From NCBI RefSeq assembly GCF_000004195.4, contig NC_030684.2, forward strand, positions 70,477,392 through 70,541,391: a DNA stretch of 64,000 nt, given 5' to 3'. How positions within the stretch are numbered: the stretch's first letter is position 1; each line of letters opens with the position of its first letter. The position numbers were made by a program, and so were the translations under genes. This document shows positions 26,701-38,700 of the stretch, piece after piece. A model generated the notes under the pieces. That model did not search any database. It was not told the origin of the DNA and was given only the letters and a program-made list of their open reading frames with translations. Source of the DNA: Xenopus tropicalis (taxonomy: Eukaryota; Chordata; Amphibia; Anura; Pipidae).

Positions 26701-29700
26701 AGATATCGGTCAGGTAGGCCTGTCTGAGGGTCCCATACAAGTTCCATTAGCAGCTTTTATCGGCTTGTGTATGGCCACCTTTAGTTTCATAAGCTACCAA
26801 TCAACCTGCCTGTACGATCAAACCTCTCAGAGATGGTGCTCTAGTTATCAAACTCAGGATCCTGGGACTGCAAGCCATCAGTGCTGACCAATAACACATT
26901 TTACTAGCTTCCTAACAGTGCAACAGGTAGAGGCTGCAGTAAGTTTACCAGAGGCAACCAAGGAAACATTCACTAAGCACTGAGCAAACGTGTCAGTGCT
27001 ATATAAACAGCAATAATGCAGCATTACATAATTTAGTCCAGTTTATAGCACATACAGCAAATGATTGATGGAGGAAACTTTTAGTTAAATTATATGAAGT
27101 GGTTTGTAGGAATAACACATTTATATTCCTTGTCCCACAGGATGCGGCTCGGGTGGCTGGCTTTCACCCATCAGGTTCAGTTGTAGCAGTTGGGACCTCT
27201 AGTGGCAGGTAAGAGGTGATACACAATTAAAAATGCAATATTTATAAAAAAAAAAAAACAAAAAAACAAAAAACAAAAATCATGTATGGACAATGGATCA
27301 ATACATTGATTAGTGCCCTCCAGTCTGACATAAATACAGCAAGACTTAAAATAAGAAGTGTTGTTATTTGTAATGTTTTCTTTCCCATATCATCCACAGG
27401 TTTTTGGTATTGGACTCTCAAACCCACGTTATTGTGACAAGTGTCTCTGATGCAGCTGAGCAGATCAGTGTAACCAGCTACAGCCCTGGTACTGTCACTC
27501 TGCATTTTAGAACTTGGCTGCACATGTTAATCTGATGTTTCACCTTCACTTTACAAATGGCTCTTTCTCTTTATCACAGACGGACATTATCTGGCAGTTG
27601 GGTCACACGATAATTTTATTTATCTGTATGAGGTGGCAGAAGAGGGTCGAGAGTACAGACGTGTGGGGAAATGTACGGTGAGAGTGCTCAATTGATTTAA
27701 ATCTGAAATAAAAATTTAAATTTCGACTCTTACCAGACACTGCTTTTTGCCACCTCTGGTGCTTGCGGCCTGCTGCCTCCTAAGGTGAGTTTGTCAACTC
27801 ACCTCATGGCGGCAGCACCCCTGGCCAGGGCACAAATATGTGAACAAGTTAGCACTGTGTTAATCCTTGTTCAAGATGTGTTATCAAGGGAATAGGCAGC
27901 TATTTTTAGACATGTCTAATAAATGCATGTTGCAGAGCTGCACTTATTGCATTTACATTCAATTGCAATAAATTTAGCCCTTCTAGCTGGATTTTCTAGA
28001 AAGCAGCCTGTTATCTCTGAAGCCTAGCAGGGAAAGGTCAGATTAAAATTCTACTTTACCACTATGAATTATTGTAAGTAGGCTGAGAGGGCATATAAGC
28101 GAGCACTTATAGTCCTTTTTCCTGTTACTGTAGGGTCACTCCAGTTTTGTCACACACTTGGACTGGGCCTCAGACAGTTCCTCCTTCATGACAAACAGTG
28201 GAGACTATGAAATTCTGTACTGTAAGTATATTAAGATATTCATACTGTGTACTGAAAAGCTTATATCCTAAACCTTTTTCTTAAAGGAAACATATCCTAT
28301 AAAAATTAAGAATGTACCAGTGAATTATACTATATATAGAAGGAATGTGCTTAAAAAAAGTTGTATTTCAGACTGATTTATTGAGAAATTTAACCAAAAC
28401 CCCACTAGTCCCGTCTATCTGTTCCACTTCCTGCTGGCTGAATTCTCTGGATGTGCAGGGAAGCAGGCGGCCCTCCATACACTGCACTGTAGGATAGGAA
28501 CCAATCAGCAGCTAGGCTGACCTGACAGGGAACTGAAGCCTGTCTTTGCTTATATGAGTGCAGGGCTGTGATTGGCTCTCCCCCTCCTACTGGGATTCTG
28601 GAAGGGACCGTTACAACACGCCCACTCTTCATTTTATTGAAGTGATAGGATCTATAGGAAGCTCCAATAAAGGGGCCATTGTTACAGATAGGATTAATTT
28701 TTAGCACAAATTGAAACCAGCACCGTATATTACTCATAATTGCCTACAAAATTAGGGTTTTTCCCATTTATGCAATTTGTCCCCTTTAAACTACTTTATA
28801 TAAGGCAGATTATCTGGTTTGACATCTGGAATTTGGTAGTGGAATAGTGGAATTTGTTTCATGGAGAACAAACAGGGGGAGGCAGTTTTTGTAAGACTAT
28901 CTTCCTAACTTCTAGTTGATCCAGTGTAAGGTGAAAGATCTGAAGCTAGGGTAATTTCCATCAAAGTTTCATCAGTAAGGAGCAAGTCCGTTAAGTATTT
29001 TTAAGTTAAACAAAAACTATACCCCGGGCTATAAAAGCCCCCTTAACTATTACTGCCTTGACCCCCCTAACCTCTTCCTTATCGCATAGGGACAATTGTT
29101 AAAATTAGAAACTATCACTGACCCTAAGCTTAAACAGCAGAATAGCGCAGCTATGTACCTGCCCGACATCTTCCTTGCAAGTGAACAGTCTTTGGGTCTC
29201 ACTGCCGACGCGGACCCTGCTTGTGCATGCGCAGTTTAAGCGGATTTCCTGTTGCCACCAACTGCGCATGCGCCAGCAGGTTCATATCAGCGGAGACACC
29301 CGAAGTGTGTTCAGTTACAAAGAAGAAGATGTCAGTGAGGTACACTGCTGACTAGGTACACTAGATGTCAGCGAGGTACACTGCTGTTAAACTTAGAAAC
29401 TATGCGATAAGGGAGAGGTGAGGGGGGTCTAGGCAGTGATAGTTAAGGGGCTTTTATAGCCCAGGGGTATAGTTCTCCTTTAAGGACACTGCCACACGGG
29501 GCAGATTCTCGGCCGGATCTAAAAATCTTACTAATATGTATAGATTACTAAGCAAGAGTGACATACCTTGGATGTATTTAATCATTCTACATAGTTTTGT
29601 ATCATCATTTAAAACATATATATGTTGATTTTAGTGCCCTCCACAAAGTCACTGAACAGTAGTGGAAATACAGAAACTAGTCTCGCTCTCTGTATATACC

Positions 29701-32700
29701 CTGTACATAAAGCACTTTCAAGACTTATTTGTAACACCGTATCAAAATCCTTGGCTCTAAGCAGACCTCATCTACTGCAACATAATCTTAAAATATTGTC
29801 CCCACTACATCCGTAAAGTTTTCAATCCTTTAGTTTCCATGTTGAGAGTGAACCCCCCTTTTAAATATTACAGTCTATTGGTACCATACCTGAAAACAGC
29901 ATTTCTCAGGAAATCAGAAATAGTGGTCCAAGCTCTAAGTACTTGTGGCTGTATTCTATCAGACCATGAATGTCCCTTAAATGTCCTGCATCATGTAGAA
30001 TACCAATTGCTCAAGCACACCCACTACCTGTCCCTGAAGCTATGCCTGGTGCTTGATCAAGAGGGTCAACCAACTCATAAATAATTCGGCAGACATATAA
30101 TACCAGCACAGCAGAGGCAATTTTAAAGGGGTTGTTCACCTTTGAGTTGGCATTTATTATGATGTAGAGAGTAATATTCTAAGACAATTTGCAATGGTTT
30201 TCATTTTTTATTTTTTTTCACTTTTTGCTCAGTTTGGAGTTTCAGCAGGTATCTGGTTGCTAGAATTTAAATTACCTTAGCAACCAGGGAGTGTTTTGAA
30301 TGAGAGACTGGTATTTGAATAGGGGAGGACCAGTATAGAAAAATAAGTAATACAAATAACAATAACAACAAAGTTGTAGCCTTGCGGAGCAAATGTTTTA
30401 TGGCTGCTGGGGTCAGTGACCAACATTTGAAAATTGGAAAGAGTCAAAAGATTAAAGCAAATAATTAATCTATGAAAAATAAATAATAAAGACCAATTAA
30501 AAAGTTGCTTTGAATTGACCATTCTCTAACATACTAAAAGTTAACTTTAAGGTGACCCCCCTCCCCCCCCGTGATTTACTAGTGAATGTAATGTTTCAGG
30601 GACATGCCTCTTCATCAGACGTGCAGAGTAGTGCACAATGTAAGCATATAAGCACCATAGCGGACCAGATAAATGAATAATTAATTGCCAAATTCAGGTC
30701 CAGTTTCATGCATAGTGAGTTTCACAAAGTCCAAAATATTTATTTAAGCATCAGCCATTAATAGGTTATTGGTTGTGTACCTTTTACTGAGCACTTGGAT
30801 ATCGAAAAACTTCTTCTTTGCAATATGAGGGAAAAAAAGGAGGGACATATAAATAAAAACACAGATCATAGAAAGCATAAAAAACTGAATATCTTGTTTA
30901 AACCATGTGGGATTTTTTACTGTAATACCCAGATCCAGTGGCACTTTCTTTGGAGTAATGTAGATTTTATATCCTGCCTTTCCTTCACTTTAATTTCTTT
31001 TCCAATATTTGCCACCTTAACTGGGACACCTGGGGGCACATTTACTTATCCAAGAACGCTTCGAGCGTTCGTTTGATCGGTCCAGTCGTATTTTCTGCAA
31101 CTTTTTCATGCCTTGCGCAACTTTTTTGTACCTTGCACGATTTTTTCGGCGGTTTTGTGACTTTTTCAGCGCTTGCACGACTTTTTCGTATTTTTATTGC
31201 TCGAAAAAATCAGATTGGTTTTGCCGCTGTTTACAATCATTCAGTATGAAAATTTCGTGACTTTCGAATCGCCAATACAATATTATCGTGACTAATACGA
31301 TTTTTTCGTTTCCAATCCGAATTTTTCCCATTCGGAATTCGAACTTGTGTTTTGATAAATCTGCCCCCTGCTGTTTGTTGTCATGAAAATGCCTAGCTAA
31401 GGTACTTTCTTTTCTCTTGGTTTTTTTTTGTGTCCTTTTATTTTCTATAATGGTTTTAAAGTTGCAGATGGTCCTGCATCAGCCACTTAAAACTATTTGA
31501 GCTATCTAGCCTGCAGTCACTGCTCTGGACCCCCATTGGGGTTCAGCTCTACAGCGTAAGAACCACTGGTTAGTAGTATGTATCTGTTTACCAATTACTT
31601 GTATGGCCAGCAGAACGCTGTGTCATATATATGATTCTGTTATTTGCAAGCTCAGTCCCAGTTTGTTACATGCATAGCTTTCATTTGTTTTCCATGTGAA
31701 TATATCAGCCCTAGTCTGGAATAGAACTTCCCTTTGATTTGTATAAATGCAAATAAGCACAGAGAGAATGTTCTCTGTGCAGGCAAAAAGCTGTACCCTT
31801 ATGCTATACTGCTTGAGAGAAAGGAAGAAATGGAAATAACTATGCATGTGCCTTCATTTACCCTTCATCACTGCTGGCTGAATATGGGGGTTGGATGAGG
31901 AAGACAGATTTCTATTTGCTTGTAAGCAGTAATTACCCTTTAATCACGTCACCTACACCAAGAAAAACAAAGGGTGCTGGGAGTTGTAACAATCAACACT
32001 TTATTTCTTTCTTCACCAAGGTTCACACCAATAGAGCCCTTGTTCTTAAACCACAGGCGCACAGATCATAACACAACAGGATACAATTTACAGTTACCCA
32101 TGCCAGATTTGTGTAACAGTCAGGTTGAAAAATCTTTTCCCCAGGCAAATTTCAATTCCTGGTCCCTCCAGTGTTTTCTTCCACTCTCACCACCAGCCTC
32201 CAGTGCCTTCCTAGGGGTCCTGTCAGCACCCCCCCTTTACAGAGCTTAGCCCAAAACACCAGCCTCGCCAGGTGCTCTGCAGTGGAAGTCCAATACTGTT
32301 CCCAGAAGGCCTTCCTACACCCTCACTATCCACTTCAACCCTAACTGGCGGGGTACCCACTGGGAAGCTACTCCCACTCACTCCTTGGTGGGGCTTTTTA
32401 GCTGCCCATTCTCACTAACCTGGCTTTCTTCACACCATTACAGTGTGCTATAACACAATCTAGGCCCTCACTAGCTAGTTGCCTACCTCTTCCTGTTTCA
32501 GTCCCTTCCTGGGTGTGTCTGTTGTCCCATGACACATTCCCTTTGCTCTGCCACTGCCCTCCTTTTATACCCTTTTTAACTCCTCCCTCTGGGACTTTCC
32601 CAACACTCACAAACTCCTGTAATTACACCTAGAACCTTTTTAACCCACTAGCTCCACCTTGTGGGCACAGCTAGACATTAACCTAAAATTAAACTACTTT

Positions 32701-35700
32701 TCCACCCCCTTACATGCTGGCTTGCAAACTCACATATCAATTCCTTCATTACTGTTGCAAAGTGGTTCATGAAATGACCAAAGTTTTGAAACCCATGAGC
32801 TTTAGCAAATCTTTATTATGAAACATGCGCTAGAAGCATTGTAAATTTGCTTCTGGCTCCCTAGCAAAGTTAATTCACAGTCAATGGTGGCCCAGGTGCT
32901 TTAAGCAGCACCTTGCCAAACAAGCAGATCCTATAATTTATGGACCCCTTAAATTTGCTTTGGCACCAGTCTTCATCCAAAGATATAAAATCATGCATTT
33001 TTTGCATGCAAGAGGTAACACCTCTATACATCAAGGATTGGCCAGAGTACGCTTAGGGAGGTGACAGACGGGGAAATTAGTTGCCCAGCCACAAATCTTT
33101 GTTGCCACGGGCAGCTAATCTACCCGCAATGCCATCCCACCGGCAAGAATGTAAATCGCTGGTGGGACAGCATATGCATCGGGTGACTTCTGGAAATCGT
33201 AGCGCCGCGTTTGCCATCCCACCAGCGAGTTACATTCTCGCTGGTGGGATGGCATTGCAGGGAGATTAGCCGCCCGCGGCAATGAAGATTTGTCACGGGG
33301 CGACTAATCTCCCTGCCTGTCACCTCCCTTAACTGCACTACGTTATTTTCCAGTGATGCAGTTTTTTTGTCCCAACCTTTTCATCATTTTCGTTACAAAA
33401 ATCATACTGGCTTCTAAGTTTTGATCAAACAATTTCCTTTGTTAAGGAACCAGAAGATAACTTGACCATGAATTTGTAATCGTTATTTGCCATGTCACCT
33501 CATTAGTCTATACAAAGACAAAAGGTCCTCTGCACCCATAGGTGAGTGCAGAGGATCTCTTGTCTTTAAACACTCCTCCAAACAGGAGTACTTAAATACC
33601 ATGATTTTTCTGTTTGGAGGATTGCTCATTAAATGCCTGCTCTCATATATTTGGTTGTTTCTGTTCCCTTAGTCGAAGGTTCAGGGTGGTGCACCTAAGC
33701 CCCCTCCCCATTGATTGTAGTGAGTTTTGGACTATTTTGCTTACCCAATGACCTCTTGTCTTCGTATGAATATTGTGGTCAAAGACCCATTGCATCCCCA
33801 CCTAATGGTTTAGAATTTAGTGGTAAGCATATCTTTCCCTTTTTGACATCATTAGTCTATGTTATCCATCAAAGCTTTACTACCCAGCTCTACCTCTTTC
33901 CATATTGAATAAAAACAAAGGTTTTGTTGATTTAATTGGTCCTATATGTCTATGTCTATGTCTTAAAATTGTTATGGACACCAGGAGGACCAATTTTTTA
34001 AGCAAGTAGTACTTTTTATGTGAGTAAAGTGGTAATCACTGACTCTAAATGAGGATTGTCAAACAATGTTTACTGGAGGTAGCTCTGTAACTTTTAGTTG
34101 CCAGGCATGAGTAAATTGAGTGATACCAGTGCTTTCAGTGAGTTTTGCCTTTACCCTTTTCTGTAAAACACATGCTAATGTGTACTGGCAGTCACTCTTG
34201 TACCACTCCTATAAGGTCATCTTATAAGTAAACATAACATTATTTAGACCAGCCTTTAAAATACAACATACTGAGGATGAAATTGGCATATATGTGCAAA
34301 GACTAGCTGACCGCACCGCACCGCAAGGTACCCTCTGTAATTCTGTTGTTTGGTCTGGCCATTTGGCTCTGCACTATGTGGCCCTATTACTAACTTGGCC
34401 ATAGATATTTGTATTCAGCAGCTGTTCTGCCAGATTTGATTCACCTACACTGCCTAAGTAGAATTTAGCATGTACCTCAGTATTGGTATCTGATTCCCGA
34501 TAAGGAATTCGCACAATTCCCTAGTAAGTCCATTTAGGTAATACTGTACCACACTTCTTGCACTTGGTAAAGATGTGTGGTAAATATGGTATGTCAACAA
34601 ACAGAAACAAAGCATACATTTGCTGACCTTTGTACAAAGACCTTGGAAGTGAAAGAGGAAAGAAGGGAAAAAAGGGAAGAATACTTACACGCATGTCTAG
34701 ATAATAAAAACTATTCAAATAACCATATAGATACAAGTCAGCTGTGACAAATATCCATGTTGGAGATGTAAAACAGGTCAAGTTATTAATACCTTATCAA
34801 TACAGTACAATATTATTACATTTTACTTGTCAGATGTTCTGTACTGAAGAACCTAGTTTACTAATCTTTTTGTACAGCACTATGGAATATGATGGTGATT
34901 TATAAATATGTGTTAATAATAATAATTGCTCAAGTTTAGGATAAGTATGGTACATTCTGACATATCAACAGCCTACCAAACTAGGCCCAGTTTAAGTCCT
35001 AGCGCAACTCCACAGTGATTGGAAAGGCTGGAACATGTTGCTCACCAACCCCTTGAATGTTCCTACCATTTTCCCCAAAGCAGGTACTTATTTTTTAATT
35101 TGTGGCTTGAAAGCAAGTTTAAGTTGCATAAAACCAAGGCGGCTTAACAAAAGCAGTTTTTGGCAAGTTTTCTGAAAATTTGGCCTGAAAGGTTCTAAAA
35201 AAAAACCCCAATACCTTTTATTTTACAGTGCAAAACATCCATTAATGCACTCTGAAAAATTATGGTATATGTCCCCTTTAATGCCATAGCTCTTTTGGCA
35301 CCCACAGAACCTTTTTTATGCTTGTGTTGCTTCCCAACACTTTTTCCATTTGAATGTGGCTCATGGGTTTAAAAGGTTGGGGATCCCTGCTCTAGCCTAT
35401 ACAATCAGTGTTGGGCTATACCAAGACTTATACACTAAGATCAAAACAGCAGTATCTTCAGAAAGCAGGCTAGAAACAGTGAATCAGTTCAGGTAATAAA
35501 CTCTGGGGGGGGGATGTAACAGACACAAACAGACAAATTGTGACATACTTAGCAGTCACACTAATACACAAATCCAGATAAACTGGCAATTTGTCCCATT
35601 TGGTCTGCCAGCATGCAGAAGGCTCTGCTTGGAGTAAAACTGTGTCTCTGTGCTTCCAAACCTTGCCTCCAAGCCAGAAATATAAAAATGGTCACCTACT

Positions 35701-38700
35701 TTGAGGCCACTGAGAGCAACATCAAAGGGAGCAATATGTTGCTCCTGACCCAATGGTTGAGGATCCCTGCTCTAGCCTATACAATCAGTGTTGGGCTATA
35801 GCAAGACTTAAACACTATGATCAAAACAGCAGTATCTACAGGAAGCAGGCTAGAAACAGTGAATCAGTTCAGGTAATAAACTCTGGTGGTGAATGTAAAA
35901 TTATACTAACTATAACTCACAAGAATGGAAACTGAACTAGGGTTAGGTAAACAAGGCTTCTGTAAAGCGTGCTTTATTGAGGGGCTCAGTCTGCCACACA
36001 TTTACTTTAATCTGTTGTAGGAGCACTTACTGTTATTAGGTATTCAGTCATTCCATAAGCAACTGCAACTGAATATAAATATCATGCTATCCAGATATGA
36101 CTGCAAACTTAGATCTAGCCATGCCATTCTGCAATATACCTTGCGTTTTTTGGCCCCACATGAACATTTAAAGGTCAAGATCACATCAGATATGGTAACT
36201 TAAAATGTACAATTTTGTCATTTCATGTCCATCAAAGATGGGTGTTAGGAAGTCAGCTCTGGAATTTTAAACAGCTTACTTTTCTTGAAAAAGGTTGAGG
36301 CTTAAAGGGGCAGTTTCATTAAAATACATTCTTTACCCATTTATAATGAGTAATATTATTCATATTTGCAACAGTGTTTAAAATGAATGTACAGTACAAT
36401 GAATTCATGTACAGTTAACCAATGCTGGGTGAATGTATCAGGCAGGGAGCATTTAAAAATGAGAAGGCAAATAAAATGGAAAAGGCTCCAAATGAGAGAA
36501 AACATATAGATAACTGTTGTTTTCATTGAGAGGACTGAAAAGATCAAAATACTCCATGAGACATGCCCTTTTAATAAGGTTTTATAAAAACAACAGAAAC
36601 CCACATAAACCCATATGCAGCATTTAAAGAGGCTTTTAAAAAATGGAAATGTGATGTTACAGCAAGGGCAAATATAAAGGTTTTGGGCATTTTGCCACCA
36701 TGTTTTTGCCTTGCTTTTCAAAAAGTCTGAATTTCTCCAATGGCTCTCCATTAGTTTCTGTGTTGTACCTCCCTAAAAATTTTTTAAAGATTTTTATTTT
36801 GCAGTTTAACTATATACAGTACAGTTGTGAAGAAGAAGTAAAGAAGTTACATCAGAAAATTAAGAGTAGTTTACAGATATTCCGTTATTCCATAGCCGTA
36901 GTGGGAGTCTACTTAGGGGCCCCATATTTTATCAAATTTATTTGGAAATCCTCTGGTAGTATATGTTTGTTTGTAGAATTCTAGTTGTTTATTCACCAGA
37001 GCTTTCCATTTAGATACAGTTGGGCATCCATGTCATTGCTATCAATTTTTTTTGCATAAAACAGTAGAAAGTACCTCCCAAAATTTGAATTTGATAAGTT
37101 TATAAGCACAATTTATGACAGGGTTCTGTTCACCCCTATTTAAATTGCATGGAAATGGCAGTATAGATCATTTTTACATGATTTTTAAAAACACAGACAA
37201 TAACATGGAATTGCTAACATGATGGTTTCTCTCTCAACTCAGGGGACCCAGATTCTTGTAAGCAGATTGTTAGTGCAGAAAATGTACGCAACATAGACTG
37301 GGAGAATTCCTCATGCACTCTGGGCTTCTATGTTCTTGGTAAGCTCTCTTTCCTGTGATTTCTGGCCATACCTCTAAATAAATATCACATGGAACAGTAA
37401 AACCAAACTCTGATAATGAGTAAATGTCAAGTTATTATCACTGACAAGTATAGCAGACAGCAAAGCTTGCTTATACTTCCATAGATGGAGGTCCTTCTCT
37501 GTTGCTAAGCTAAAGTCATTTTTCTACACAGGAATATGGCCTGATGGAGCAGATGGCACAGACATAAATGCAGTGACACGGTCTCACGACAGGAAGCAAC
37601 TGGCCACTGGAGATGATTTTGGAGGAGTGCGTCTGTATAATTACCCCTGTGTGGTGCCTCGGGTAAGAACCAAAATGATACCTGTTATAACTGCTCTTTA
37701 TTAACAGAATGTAATCTCTGTTGTGCTGGAAATAGCTACTCTCTTTGCTGATTTCAGTCAGTGGTTAGAAGTTATGATGCAGAAATAAAAACTTCCCAGA
37801 CTCTTACATATTAACAGCCTTTTGTTCAAAGAATCTTTGTAAGTTTTATATATGTACATATAACAGCACATGATGACAATATTCTGTTGATGCAGTGCCA
37901 CTCCAGTTCTATGTTTATATTTAGACCAGGGACTTTATGAACAATAACTTCCAGCATCCCTTTAGCGCCCAGATAAAAACGGACATATGAATGTTAGGGT
38001 GATCATCAATTTAAAAATAAAACATTTGTAAGGTAACTGTAACTTTTTCATGCAGCACATTAGCATTGGGATATATTATGTACTTGAGGTCAAACATAAC
38101 ATTTTACAAATGATAGGTCCCTGCTCTTACAGAGGCAAGTGAATATATATATATAAACGAGGTTTCGTACGATATTATCGGTGCGTGTATGGCCAGCTTT
38201 ACTGTAGATTTTAGTATCACAATAGTAGTAATAATAATATATGGCTTCTTGCCACTTCATCAGAAGCTTCTGATGAAGTGGCGAGAAGCCGTGAAACGCG
38301 TAAAGCTTTTTAATGGAACCAATAAAAATGACTTTTTAATAAGAAGTTCCCAAGTGCTCCGTCTGTATATATACTTTTTCCATACTGTTAGTATCACAAT
38401 AGCCTTGGATACTATGCTTGTTCAAGAACTCATCTAAGCACCTCTGAAAGGCATTAACAGAATCTGCCATTACAACATCACTAGGAAGGGCATTCCCCAA
38501 CCTCACTGCCCTCACCGTGAAGAAACAACTACGCTGCTTCATATGAATGTTCAGTTCCTCCAATCTAAAGGGGTGGCCTCTGGTGCACTGATTGTTTTTA
38601 TGGGGAAAAAAAGGATTCTCCCAACACACTACCATTTAGTGTGTAAATTGGGTTTATATTATTTGTACCAAGGTGCATAACTTTCATTTTTCAACACTAA

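Larger units (their letters stand above)
28222..37242 (+). other. eml2: eml2 intron 19 (9.0 kb), largest in the gene
   Basis: GT at 28222 and AG at 37241-37242 bound it. It holds T2-like elements (29001, 30123), MITEs (31033, 33056), a probable solo LTR (31985), an L2 end (34868) and a duplicated hAT segment (35033-35886). The next largest intron inside the propeller-coding part is 1.7 kb, so this one seems to have grown by insertion. Confidence 0.85.

Noticed and set aside
36356..36751. 131-codon minus strand frame in eml2 intron 19
   Set aside because: AT-rich, hydrophobic by composition, no domain or splice context.
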